Source: CAWIUB01 sp963839995
Lineage (GTDB): Bacteria > Actinomycetota > Actinomycetes > Mycobacteriales > Jatrophihabitantaceae
Assembly (NCBI GenBank): GCA_963839995.1
Contig: CAWIXH010000001.1
Coordinates: forward strand, 186,001-250,000
Direction of reading: 5' to 3'
DNA: 64,000 nucleotides
The translations under genes and the position numbers were made by a program. Below the pieces are notes generated by a model. That model was not told where the DNA came from and searched no databases. It saw nothing but the letters and a program-made list of their open reading frames with translations. Positions 7,793 to 16,071 of this stretch are shown here, piece by piece; within the stretch, counting starts at the first letter, position 1, and the number at the start of each line of letters is the position of its first letter.

Positions 7793-8719
7793 GTGCAGCC
7801 CATGCTGGCTACCGCAGCGGACCAGCTGCCCGACGGACCGGGGTGGACGTATGAGTTCAAGTGGGACGGGGTGCGGGCGCTCGTCGCGATCGTCGATGGC
7901 CGAACGGTGATCCGCAGCCGCCGCGGCAACGAGGTGACGATCGCCTACCCCGAACTGGCCAGGCTCGGCGACGGCATCGAGGACGCGCTCGTTGACGGCG
8001 AGATCGTCGCGTTCGCCGAGGGCCGACCGTCCTTCGGGTTGCTGCAGACCAGGATGCACGTTCGGTCCCGGACGCAGGCCGCCGAATTGGCCACGCGTAC
8101 GCCCGTGTCGTTCATTGCGTTCGATGTCCTGCGGCTGCACGGGGTCGACATCACCGCCCGCGCACTCGACGAACGACGCGCCACCCTGGAACGCCTCGCG
8201 GCCCAGCGGCCGGGCTGGACGGTGAGCCCGGCCTTCGACGACGGGCCGGCCACCGAGGTCGCGGCACGCGAGCACGGCCTGGAGGGTGTGGTGGCCAAGC
8301 GGCTTGGGAGCCGTTACCGTCCGGGCGCACGCGGCCCGGACTGGGTCAAGGTGCGGTTCTTGCGCCGCAGCGAGTTCGTCGTCATCGGGTGGGAGTCGGA
8401 CATCGAGCGTCCAGGTGTGCTCAGCTCGTTGCTGCTGGGCTATTACGAGGATTCGACGTTGTCGTTCGCCGGCAAGGTGGGCAGCGGTTTGTCCATGCGC
8501 ACCGCCGACGCCCTCCGTCGGCAGCTGCGGGCGCGGCCCACGAGCCCCCTTGCGGTCGATCCGGCACCATCGCCCGGGCGAGTCGTCGCGTGGGTCGAGC
8601 CGAACATTGTCGTCGAGGTGACCTACTCGCAATGGGCTCCGGACGGCCGGCTGCGTCAGCCGGTCTATATCGGGATGCGAAGCGACAAGCGCGCCCGGGA
8701 GGTGACGCGGGATGGCTGA
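7793..8719 (+). CDS. ligD: ATP-dependent DNA ligase (LigD ligase module, separate gene)
   Basis: A 308-residue ligase made of adenylation and OB domains. The adenylated lysine is K23 in YEFKWDGVR, followed by RSRRGNEVT, LVDGEIVAF and the motif V region GLEGVVAKRL. It corresponds to the ligase domain of LigD, here encoded alone and followed directly by the polymerase module. It starts at a GTG 17 bases from ku on the opposite strand. It could be called LigC by length, but its pairing with the polymerase supports a LigD-type NHEJ role. Confidence 0.9.
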   Translation: MQPMLATAADQLPDGPGWTYEFKWDGVRALVAIVDGRTVIRSRRGNEVTIAYPELARLGDGIEDALVDGEIVAFAEGRPSFGLLQTRMHVRSRTQAAELATRTPVSFIAFDVLRLHGVDITARALDERRATLERLAAQRPGWTVSPAFDDGPATEVAAREHGLEGVVAKRLGSRYRPGARGPDWVKVRFLRRSEFVVIGWESDIERPGVLSSLLLGYYEDSTLSFAGKVGSGLSMRTADALRRQLRARPTSPLAVDPAPSPGRVVAWVEPNIVVEVTYSQWAPDGRLRQPVYIGMRSDKRAREVTRDG

Positions 8720-9629
8720 CCGGGTGAGCGTTCACGTCGAGGGACGCCAGTTGTCGCTATCCAATCTGGACAAGGTGCTCTACCCGGAGACCGGGTTCAC
8801 CAAGGGTGAGGTGATCGACTATTACACCCGCATCGCCCCCGTCCTGCTCCCGCATCTGGCCGACCGGCCGTTGACGGTCAAGCGGTATCCCAATGGCGTC
8901 GATGCGCCGTTCTTCTTCGAGAAGAACGCCGCGCGTGGGACACCTGACTGGGTCCGCACGGTGACGCTGCCCGTCCCGGGGTCGACCATGAACCGGGACC
9001 GAATCGACTTCATCCTCGTCGAGGAACTCGCGACCCTCGTGTGGCTGGCCAACCTGGCCGCGATCGAGTTGCACACGCCGCAATGGCGGATACCGGCCGT
9101 CGGCTCGCGCAAACGCAAGCCATACACCGACCTGATCGTGTTCGACCTCGACCCCGGAGCGCCCGCCGACATCGAGCAATGCTGCGAGGTTGCCCTGCTG
9201 TTGCGGGAGATTCTCGCGGACGACGGGCTCAGCGCGGAACCCAAGACGTCCGGGTCGAAGGGCATGCAGGTGAGCGCCGCAGTTGACACCGCGGATCCGG
9301 ACGCACCGTCACGCTACGCACAGTCGGTGGCCAAGCGCCTCGAAGAGGAGCATCCGAAACTGATCGTGTCGCGGATGGCGAAGAATCTGCGCAATGGCAA
9401 GGTGTTCGTGGACTGGAGCCAGAACAACCCGGCCAAGACGACGGTCTCGCCGTACTCGCTGCGGGCTCGAGCACGACCCACCGTCTCGACCCCACTGGGG
9501 TGGGAGGAGGTCGCCGACGGGCCGCCGCTGACGTTCACCGCGCCGGAGGTCCTCGCCCGGGTCGAGGACCACGGGGACTTGTTCGCTCCGGCGCTGGACG
9601 ATTCGGTGCGCGGCCGGCTACCTCGCTAA
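8712..9629 (+). CDS. ligD: LigD polymerase/primase module (separate gene)
   Basis: A 305-residue archaeo-eukaryotic primase-type polymerase of the LigD/PolDom family, filling gaps during NHEJ. It opens with LSNLDKVLYPETGFTKGEV and carries the metal site VFDLDPG and the loop SGSKGMQV, both typical of the family. It overlaps the ligase gene by 8 bases, so the two are translationally coupled. The 3'-phosphoesterase domain found in many LigD proteins is absent from both genes. In mycobacteria the polymerase, phosphoesterase and ligase modules are one polypeptide. Confidence 0.93.
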   Translation: MADRVSVHVEGRQLSLSNLDKVLYPETGFTKGEVIDYYTRIAPVLLPHLADRPLTVKRYPNGVDAPFFFEKNAARGTPDWVRTVTLPVPGSTMNRDRIDFILVEELATLVWLANLAAIELHTPQWRIPAVGSRKRKPYTDLIVFDLDPGAPADIEQCCEVALLLREILADDGLSAEPKTSGSKGMQVSAAVDTADPDAPSRYAQSVAKRLEEEHPKLIVSRMAKNLRNGKVFVDWSQNNPAKTTVSPYSLRARARPTVSTPLGWEEVADGPPLTFTAPEVLARVEDHGDLFAPALDDSVRGRLPR

Positions 9630-9685
9630 GCCGCCGCCGCCGGGTAGAGTCCGGAGGACTGCGCACCTTGTCGACGGGTGGGTTG

Positions 9686-10327
9686 ATGACGAAGACCGCC
9701 GGCTTGACCCGCCGCGGGGCCCGGCTGCCCCGTTCCGAGCGGCGCGCCCAGTTGCTCCAAGCCGCCCAAGAGGTGTTCGTCGCCAACGGCTACCACGCGG
9801 CCGCTATGGACGACATCGCCGAGCGGGCCGGGGTCTCCAAGCCGGTGCTGTACCAGCACTTTCCGAGCAAACTCGAGCTCTACCTGGCCCTGCTCGAGAC
9901 GCAGGCCGAGGCGATCGTCGAGGCGACCACCGCGGCCCTTGGCCGCACCGACGACAACCGCGAACGCATCCACGGGGTGCTCTCGGCATATTTCGACTTC
10001 GTCAGCGGCAACGACGACGTGTCGCAGGGTGCCTACCGCCTGGTCTTCGAGACCGATCTCGGCAACGATCCCGGCGTCCGCGAACGGGTCGAGCGTGCCG
10101 AGAACTCGATCATGCACGCGGTGGCCGACACCGTCGAGGCCGAGACCGGCCTCAACCGGCCGTACGCCGAGCTGATCTCGATCACCCTCACCGGGGCGGC
10201 GCAGGTCGCCGCCCGCTGGTGGCTGTCGAACGAGCGCCCGATCCCCAAGGACGTCGCAGTGTCGATTCTCGAGGCGCTGCAATGGCGGGGAATCTCCAAC
10301 TTCCCGGTCCAGGAGGAGCGCGGCTGA
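9686..10327 (+). CDS. TetR family transcriptional regulator
   Basis: A 213-residue TetR-type repressor. The N-terminal helix-turn-helix is clear: RRAQLLQAAQEVFVANGYHAAAMDDIAERAGVSKPVLYQHF-like, about residues 18-58, followed by a helical ligand domain that names no ligand. The start chosen is ATG 9686; the frame is open further upstream but that part has no homology-like features. It precedes DUF3107 in the same order as mycobacterial Rv3208-Rv3208A, a family linked to membrane or lipid stress in that context. A strong inverted repeat lies just downstream. Confidence 0.88.
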   Translation: MTKTAGLTRRGARLPRSERRAQLLQAAQEVFVANGYHAAAMDDIAERAGVSKPVLYQHFPSKLELYLALLETQAEAIVEATTAALGRTDDNRERIHGVLSAYFDFVSGNDDVSQGAYRLVFETDLGNDPGVRERVERAENSIMHAVADTVEAETGLNRPYAELISITLTGAAQVAARWWLSNERPIPKDVAVSILEALQWRGISNFPVQEERG

Positions 10328-10410
10328 GTAGCCGCTGCCGCGTTCGCTGTCGGCGCACCGATCGCACGGCAGCGGCCGAGGACGCTCGGCTAACGTGGAG
10401 TCGGTCGCAG

Positions 10411-10453
10411 TTTTGGTCAGATCGGATCGGCTCGCGGCCAGATCTGACCAGAA
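10411..10453. repeat. long inverted repeat between TetR and DUF3107 genes
   Basis: TGGTCAGATC at 414-423 (add 10000) is exactly complemented by GATCTGACCA at 441-450, with 17 bases between. Allowing one G-T pair, the arms extend to 13 bases (10411-10423 and 10441-10453). It lies 42 bases before the DUF3107 start, within the likely promoter. It could be a regulator binding site or a stem-loop; no U-run follows, so a classical terminator is unlikely. Confidence 0.75.
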
Positions 10454-10494
10454 GCGCGGGCCGCAGGTGTTCGTCCGAGAACAGGAGGGCCCGC

Positions 10495-10719
10495 GTGGAG
10501 GTCAAGATCGGTGTGCTGCACACGCCGCGCGAGATCGTGCTGGAGAGCTCGCAGACCCCGGACGAGGTCGAGGCGCTCGTCGCCGCCGCCCTCAAGAGCG
10601 TCGACGGATCGCTCAACCTCACCGACGACAAGGGGCGCAAGGTGATCGTGCCGGCCAACCTCGTCGCTTATATCGAGATCGCCCAGTCGGACCAACGCCG
10701 CGTCGGCTTCGCCGGCTGA
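10495..10719 (+). CDS. DUF3107 family protein
   Basis: A 74-residue actinobacterial protein of unknown function. It starts at GTG 10495 behind a good ribosome site (GGAGGG, about 6 bases upstream) and reads MEVKIGVLHTPREIVLESSQ. A conserved acidic/aliphatic pattern follows, ending VAYIEIAQSDQRRVGFAG. Small single-domain DUF3107 proteins lie next to the TetR gene in many actinobacteria (Rv3208A in M. tuberculosis), which matches here. The reading frame is open upstream, but the ribosome site decides the start. Confidence 0.88.
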   Translation: MEVKIGVLHTPREIVLESSQTPDEVEALVAAALKSVDGSLNLTDDKGRKVIVPANLVAYIEIAQSDQRRVGFAG

Positions 10720-10793
10720 CCAGGCAAGCGCACCACGATGAGGTCCGCTCAGCCCGCCTGCACGCGGCATTCGCGGCCCACCTCGGCATGACG

Positions 10794-11474
10794 TCAACCG
10801 GATAGGCCCAGCGCGGCCATCCGCTCGCTCTGCTTGTCGGTGATGCGGTTGATCAGCGCGGCGACCCCCGCGAGGTCGCCGGTGCCGCGCATGAGCAGTT
10901 CCGTCAGAGCGTCCCGTTCGGCCAGCACGTGCTGGCTCTGGCTGAGCGCCTCGCCGACCAGCCGGCGACCCCACAGCGCGAGCCGCCCGGCGAGGGCCGG
11001 CTGTGCGGCGATCGCGGCCCGCACCTCGCGGACCGCGAACTGGGCGCTGCCGGTGTCGGCCAGCACCTCGACGATCAGCTCGCGGGTGGACGGGTCGACG
11101 AACTCGGCGATCTCACGGTAGAAGTCGGCGGCCATCCCGTCGCCGACGTATGCCTTGACGAGCCCCTCCAACCAGGTGGAGGGCGTCGTTGTGGCGTGGA
11201 AAGCCTCGTACGCGCGGACGAACGGCGCCATCGCCGGCTCTGGCTCAGCGCCCAGCTCGCGCAGCCGATCGGCCAGCCGTCGGTAGTGGGCGATCTCGAC
11301 GGCCGCCATCGAGGCCAGTGCTGCGCGGCCCTCGAGCGTCGGGGCCAGCCGGGCGTCTTGGGCAAGCCGGTCGAACGCCGTCAACTCGCCATAGGCGAGG
11401 ACGCCGAGCAGGTCCACCAGAGCCGGATCGGGGAGGTCAGAGGGCACGGCGGCGAGACTAGCGCCCGACAGCAC
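10794..11474 (-). CDS. ferritin-like fold protein
   Basis: An all-helical protein of about 226 residues resembling the ferritin-like family found beside the DEAD-box helicase in mycobacteria (Rv3210c position). Helices contain the spaced acidic/His residues expected of such folds, for example YGELTAF, MAAVEIAHYRRLADRL and DGMAADFYREIAEF. Some family members are tRNA-modifying MiaE-like enzymes, but I cannot assign a reaction. The start is uncertain: GTG 11474 and GTG 11447 are both possible, and the longer open frame to 11756 runs antisense into the helicase gene. It is divergent from that gene. Confidence 0.7.
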   Translation of the reverse strand: MLSGASLAAVPSDLPDPALVDLLGVLAYGELTAFDRLAQDARLAPTLEGRAALASMAAVEIAHYRRLADRLRELGAEPEPAMAPFVRAYEAFHATTTPSTWLEGLVKAYVGDGMAADFYREIAEFVDPSTRELIVEVLADTGSAQFAVREVRAAIAAQPALAGRLALWGRRLVGEALSQSQHVLAERDALTELLMRGTGDLAGVAALINRITDKQSERMAALGLSG

Positions 11475-11626
11475 GTACACTAGGTACCGATCCGCGGCGA
11501 CATGCGCTGCGGCGTATATCCGCGTTGACCGTTTCGTGCGTACGGCGCCTCCCCGCAACAGTGGTCGCAGGCCCCCAAACACCGGACCGAGTCCGAGCAG
11601 GTCGGCGCACGAACGCAAGGACCTTG

Positions 11627-13156
11627 ATGACCAACAGCACCGCCCAGCCCACCGACCCTGCCTTAGACCCGGCACCTCTAGCCGCCCGCGCGCCGGTCCG
11701 CCCGGACAGCCCGGCGTTCGCCGACTTCGCCGTCCGCCCGCAGATCGTCGCCGCACTCGCCGCCGCCGGCATCACCCGGACGTTCGCGATCCAGGAACTC
11801 ACCCTGCCGATCGCGCTGGCCGGCCGGGACCTGATCGGCCAGGCGCGCACCGGCACCGGCAAGACCCTCGGCTTCGGGGTACCGCTGCTGAACCAGCTCG
11901 AACTCCCGGGGGCCCGCGGCGCCGCGCCGCAGGCGCTGGTCATCGCGCCGACCCGGGAGCTGGCCGTGCAGGTGTCTGGCGACCTCGCCGCTGCCGGCTC
12001 ACAGCTCGGTGCTCGCGTGGTCACCATTTACGGTGGCCGCGCCTACGAGCCGCAGATCGACGCGCTGCGCAAGGGCACCGACGTCGTCGTTGGCACACCC
12101 GGCCGGCTGCTGGACCTGGCTCAGCAGCGGCACTTGGTGCTCGGCGCAGTCCGGATCCTCGTCCTGGACGAGGCCGACGAAATGCTGGACCTGGGCTTCC
12201 TGCCCGACATCGAGAAGCTGCTCGCCCAGCTGCCGGACAAGCGGCAGACGATGCTGTTCTCGGCCACCATGCCTGGCCCGATCGTGGCGCTGGCCCGCAA
12301 GTTCCTCGACCAGCCGGTCCAGATCCGGGCCGAACACAGCGACAACAACTCCCCCGCGATCGAGCACGTCGACCAGTTCGCCTACCGTGCGCACGCGCTG
12401 GACAAGACCGAGCTGCTCGCCCGAATCCTGCAGGCCCGTGGTCGCGGCCTGACGATGATCTTCACCCGGACCAAGCGCACCGCGCAGAAGGTCGCTGACG
12501 ATCTGGCTGATCGCGGCTTCGCCGCCGCCGCGGTACACGGCGATCTGGGACAGGGTGCCCGAGAGCAGGCGCTGCGGGCGTTTCGTTCCGGCAAGGTCGA
12601 CGTGCTGGTGGCCACCGATGTGGCGGCGCGTGGGCTGGATGTCGACGACGTCACCCACGTCATCAATTACCAGGCGCCCGAGGACGAGAAGACCTACATC
12701 CACCGCATCGGCCGAACGGCGCGCGCCGGCAAGTCCGGCACCGCGGTCACGCTGATCGACTGGGATGACATCCCCAGGTGGCGGCTGGTCTGCGACGCTC
12801 TCGGGCTGCCCTTCCACGAGCCCGCCGAAACCTACTCCACATCGGAGCACCTATTCCTCGAGCTGGACATCCCGCCGGGAGTCGGTGGCACACTGCCCCG
12901 CGCCGAGCGCATCCGCGCGGGGCTGTCCGCAGAGGAGGTCGAGGACCTCGGCGGTCGCGACCGCTCCCGCGACCGTGACCGTGCCCGCGCTCGCCCCGAG
13001 CGAGCCGCTCGGCCACAACGTCCAACGCGCACCCGCCCGCGTCAGCGCACCCGGGCCGGCCAGCCCGTGGACGCTCCGCCCAGTACCACACAGGAAGCCC
13101 CGAAACGGTCTCGCCGGCGCCGGCGCGCAGGCGGCGGGCAAGCCACAGCCGACTAG
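11627..13156 (+). CDS. rhlE: DEAD-box RNA helicase
   Basis: A 509-residue ATP-dependent RNA helicase. Motifs occur in order: Q-motif region FAIQELTLPIAL, motif I ARTGTGKT, motif Ia PTRELAVQ, motif II DEADEMLDLGF, motif III SAT, motif V ATDVAARGLDVDDV and motif VI HRIGRTARAG. A C-terminal tail rich in Arg, Pro and Gly, roughly the last 80 residues, probably binds RNA. Start ATG 11627 has an AAGG ribosome site; an earlier ATG at 11525 would add a poorly supported leader. The roughly 150-base leader before it may be regulatory. RhlE-type proteins act in RNA turnover and ribosome assembly. Confidence 0.92.
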   Translation: MTNSTAQPTDPALDPAPLAARAPVRPDSPAFADFAVRPQIVAALAAAGITRTFAIQELTLPIALAGRDLIGQARTGTGKTLGFGVPLLNQLELPGARGAAPQALVIAPTRELAVQVSGDLAAAGSQLGARVVTIYGGRAYEPQIDALRKGTDVVVGTPGRLLDLAQQRHLVLGAVRILVLDEADEMLDLGFLPDIEKLLAQLPDKRQTMLFSATMPGPIVALARKFLDQPVQIRAEHSDNNSPAIEHVDQFAYRAHALDKTELLARILQARGRGLTMIFTRTKRTAQKVADDLADRGFAAAAVHGDLGQGAREQALRAFRSGKVDVLVATDVAARGLDVDDVTHVINYQAPEDEKTYIHRIGRTARAGKSGTAVTLIDWDDIPRWRLVCDALGLPFHEPAETYSTSEHLFLELDIPPGVGGTLPRAERIRAGLSAEEVEDLGGRDRSRDRDRARARPERAARPQRPTRTRPRQRTRAGQPVDAPPSTTQEAPKRSRRRRRAGGGQATAD

Positions 13157-13170
13157 GCGATGATGGCTGC

Positions 13171-14421
13171 GTGACGGTGCAGCTGCGACCCGACGACCCC
13201 TCCGCTGCCGCCATCCACCGGCACGTCGCGTCCATGCGGCGCGCGCGGCGCTGGTACCTAGTCGCGATCGGCGCGGTCATCGTAATGCTGGCCGCCTGGG
13301 TGGCCGTCGTCTGGTCGCGCAGCGAGGTCGTCCACGCGCATTTGCACACGGCCGCAGCCGCGCCACTGGACGTGCCCGGCGCCCAGCTGTCGGCCACCCC
13401 GCGGCTGGCGTGGCGCAGCGACGAGCGCACTGCGATCGGCGAGCCGTTCGAGGGCGGAACCGTCGTCACCTATTCAGCGCACACCGTGAACGGTCGCGAT
13501 GCACGGACCGGGATCGTGACCTGGTCGTACACGCGCACCGACCGAACGATCTGCGACGTCGTGCAGCAACAGGGCCACACCGTGGCGTTCTTCCTGCACG
13601 GCGGCAACTGCGACGAGGTCAATGCTTTCGACACCGGTACCGGCAAACGCGTCTGGGAACGCACCCTGGACACCGAGAGCCGCCCAGTCAACGGCCACCC
13701 GACGATCTCAGCGGTTAACGACGCGATCTTCGTCAGCACCACGTCGGTCGTCTACGCGATACGGGTCAACGAGGGGTACGACTTCTGGGAGTACGCACAG
13801 CCCGCCGGCTGCCAGATGACGGGCCTCGCCGTCGGGTCGGCCGGCGCATTGATCGCCCAGCAGTGCGCTGACGGCAGGCACCTGTTGCTGCGCGATCGGT
13901 ATGCGGGCAACGACGACAAGGACCATCCGGTCAAATGGCGGCTGGCCAATGTGGCAGCCGCGCCGTTCGCAGCCGACGCGTTCGTGGGCGCGCTGGATCC
14001 AGCCACCCGCGAACTGGTGCGCTATGACCCCGCGAACGGCAAGGTGCTGGGTCGCCTGGCGCTCACCCCGAGGCCACCCGCCGGTGGCACGGTGCAGCAG
14101 TCTGCCGCCCAGGACGCGGAGCTGGCCTGGATCGGCGGCACGACCTACACGATCAACGCCACGGGGACCGCAACGCTCTGGTCGGCACGCACCTCCACGG
14201 TCCCGACGGTGACCAGTTCCGTCCCCACGTCCGGCCCGCCGCAGCTCGCGTCGTCCGTCGTGCTGGTGGCCGGGCCGGCTGGCGTCGACCGGCTCGACCC
14301 GCGCACCGGCAAAGTCGCCCAAACGCTGCCGACCTCATCCGCGCCAGCGGCTGGCAGTCTGGCTTATCCGGTCGGCACCGGGTTCGTCCTGGCCGGCGCC
14401 AGCACTACCGTCTACCGGTGA
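13171..14421 (+). CDS. membrane-anchored PQQ-like beta-propeller protein
   Basis: A 416-residue protein with a short cytoplasmic N-terminus, one transmembrane helix near residues 29-48 (WYLVAIGAVIVMLAAWVAVV) and an extracytoplasmic domain of repeated beta blades. Blade-like repeats include AHTVNGRDARTGIVTWSY and FDTGTGKRVWERTL, which resemble PQQ/BamB repeats. It occupies the Rv3212 position downstream of the RhlE helicase in mycobacterial gene order. The function is unknown; an envelope scaffold or sensor is plausible. Start GTG 13171 is 14 bases after the helicase stop. Confidence 0.78.
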   Translation: MTVQLRPDDPSAAAIHRHVASMRRARRWYLVAIGAVIVMLAAWVAVVWSRSEVVHAHLHTAAAAPLDVPGAQLSATPRLAWRSDERTAIGEPFEGGTVVTYSAHTVNGRDARTGIVTWSYTRTDRTICDVVQQQGHTVAFFLHGGNCDEVNAFDTGTGKRVWERTLDTESRPVNGHPTISAVNDAIFVSTTSVVYAIRVNEGYDFWEYAQPAGCQMTGLAVGSAGALIAQQCADGRHLLLRDRYAGNDDKDHPVKWRLANVAAAPFAADAFVGALDPATRELVRYDPANGKVLGRLALTPRPPAGGTVQQSAAQDAELAWIGGTTYTINATGTATLWSARTSTVPTVTSSVPTSGPPQLASSVVLVAGPAGVDRLDPRTGKVAQTLPTSSAPAAGSLAYPVGTGFVLAGASTTVYR

Positions 14422-15206
14422 TGGACGATCTCGGCTACTTCGGACCCGGCAGTGTGACCTGGCGGATGCACGCGGAGCCGCTGACCATGGTCGGCGGACT
14501 GCGTGCCTTGTTGCTGCAGGCCCTGCATCCCGAGGCGATGGCCGTCATGGAGGCAACCTCGCGCTTTCGCGACCAGCCGTGGAACCGGCTGCAGCGCACC
14601 GTCCAGTACGTCGCCACCGTCACTTTCGGCACGACGGCCGAGGTCGATGTGGCTACCGCGCGGGTGCGGGCCCTGCATGCCCGGCTCGGCATCACGGACC
14701 TGGAGCAACTGGCCTGGGTGCACGCCTGCGAGGTCGACTCGTTCCTGATCGCGGCCCAGCGGATCGGCATCCCGCTGTCGGCGACGGATGCCGACCGCTA
14801 CGTCGCGGAACAGGTGCTGTCGGCGACGTTCGTCGGAGTCCCTGACGCACGCACCCCACATACCCTCGCGCAGCTCGCGGACTACTTCACCGGCATACGA
14901 CCCCAGCTGCGCCTCACCGCGGCGGCCGTCGACGCGGCGCGCTGCGTCCTCGCTCCCCCGTTGCCCGTCCCGGCGCGCTTCGCGGTGCCGGCCCGAGTGG
15001 GCTGGACGACGATCTCGTCGCTAGCCGTCGGACTGCTGCCTGCCTGGGCGCGGCGGATGTACCGGCTGCCAGTGCTGCCGGGCGGCCAGATCGCGACCAC
15101 CGCGTCATTGCGGGCGCTGCGGCTGGCCATCGGGGTGCTTCCCGCCGATTGGCGGGAAGGCCCGACCTACCGCGCCGCCAAAGCCCGGCTCCGGCGCGCG
15201 AGCTAA
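14418..15206 (+). CDS. DUF2236 (MpaB/latex-clearing type) oxygenase-like protein
   Basis: A 262-residue member of the DUF2236 family, which includes ER-bound oxygenase MpaB and latex-clearing oxygenases. It begins GYFGPGSVTWRMHAEPLTMVGG and has the conserved LLLQALHPEAMAVMEATSRF block and the later HACEVDSFLIAA block, whose histidines are candidate heme ligands. Start GTG 14418 or ATG 14421 overlaps the stop of the propeller gene, so the two are coupled. The substrate is unknown. It ends 3 bases inside the convergent nuclease gene. Confidence 0.83.
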   Translation: MMDDLGYFGPGSVTWRMHAEPLTMVGGLRALLLQALHPEAMAVMEATSRFRDQPWNRLQRTVQYVATVTFGTTAEVDVATARVRALHARLGITDLEQLAWVHACEVDSFLIAAQRIGIPLSATDADRYVAEQVLSATFVGVPDARTPHTLAQLADYFTGIRPQLRLTAAAVDAARCVLAPPLPVPARFAVPARVGWTTISSLAVGLLPAWARRMYRLPVLPGGQIATTASLRALRLAIGVLPADWREGPTYRAAKARLRRAS

Positions 15207-16027
15207 TCGGGCTCGTCGGCGAGCCCCGCCCACGACGTGACCACGGGCGAGGCGGCCTGCCCCTCGGGGCAGTGCCGCCTGAAGTCGCACCAGCGGCACG
15301 CCGGGCTCGGCAGGGGCGGGAAGACGTCGTCGGGGTCGGCCCCGGCTGCCAGCGTGTCCGTCGCCGCCACGATGTCGTTGGCGCTCGCCTCGGCCCGCGC
15401 GACGTGCCGGCTCAGTGACTCGTCGGTGTGCACGAACGCGGCGACTGTCCCGCTCGGCAGATGGTGCAGTTCGACCCGGCGGCAGTCGCGCCGCCAGATG
15501 CGCCGCGCGCCGAGGGCATATAGGGCCAGCGCCTGCGAGCCACGCGCGTCGTCGCTGCCGGGCACCATCCGTCCGGTTTTGTAGTCGACGATCACCAGCT
15601 CGCCGTCGCGGTCGTCGATCCGGTCGACCCGACCGCTGACCGACAGCCGCTGCGTCGTGGTGGCCACGGTGCGTTCGACGCCAATTGGCTCGTCGGCCGG
15701 GTCGACGTCCGTGGCGAGGTAGTGCTCGACCCACCGTGCCGCCTTGGCCCGCCAGCCGAGCGCCTGCTCCTCGTCACGAAAGCCGTCGGACTGCCAGTTG
15801 CGCTCGACCAGCAGCCCTCCGTTGGCCGGCGTGCGATCGCTGCGGCGCAGCTGCCACCACCGGTGCAGGGCCACGTGGACGACTGCCCCGAGCGTGTTGT
15901 GCGCCCATGGCGCTCCGCGGGCAGGTGTCGGCCGGTCGAGGTAGGTCATCCGGTACCGGCGCGGGCAGTCGAAGGCGGCAAGCCGTGACGGGGTGCACGC
16001 GAACAGCCGCCGCGGCATGGCGCCCAA
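15203..16027 (-). CDS. RecB-family PD-(D/E)XK nuclease
   Basis: A 274-residue single-domain nuclease like RecB/Cas4/AddB C-terminal domains. The catalytic core is GRVDRIDDRDGELVIVDYKTG, giving the D...(D)xK signature. Four cysteines, one near the N-terminus (CPRRY) and three at the C-terminus (CRWCDFRRHC), are arranged as in iron-sulfur AddB/Cas4 nucleases, so a 4Fe-4S cluster is likely. Such stand-alone proteins (Rv2119-like) are widespread in actinobacteria and probably act in DNA repair. Starts at 16027 and 16018 are both possible. Confidence 0.85.
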   Translation of the reverse strand: MGAMPRRLFACTPSRLAAFDCPRRYRMTYLDRPTPARGAPWAHNTLGAVVHVALHRWWQLRRSDRTPANGGLLVERNWQSDGFRDEEQALGWRAKAARWVEHYLATDVDPADEPIGVERTVATTTQRLSVSGRVDRIDDRDGELVIVDYKTGRMVPGSDDARGSQALALYALGARRIWRRDCRRVELHHLPSGTVAAFVHTDESLSRHVARAEASANDIVAATDTLAAGADPDDVFPPLPSPACRWCDFRRHCPEGQAASPVVTSWAGLADEPD

Positions 16028-16071
16028 GGCCAGCTGCTCGCCCTGGTTAGCGCGGGCGCCAGCAGCCCCCG

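Noticed and set aside
9500..9685. N-terminal extension of the TetR gene
   Set aside because: The open frame overlaps the LigD polymerase end and encodes an Arg/Gly-rich string with no TetR-like features; ATG 9686 gives a normal length.
11475..11756. Long N-terminal extension of the ferritin-like protein
   Set aside because: It would run antisense into the helicase coding region and consists of Arg/Gly/Ser-rich sequence without conservation.
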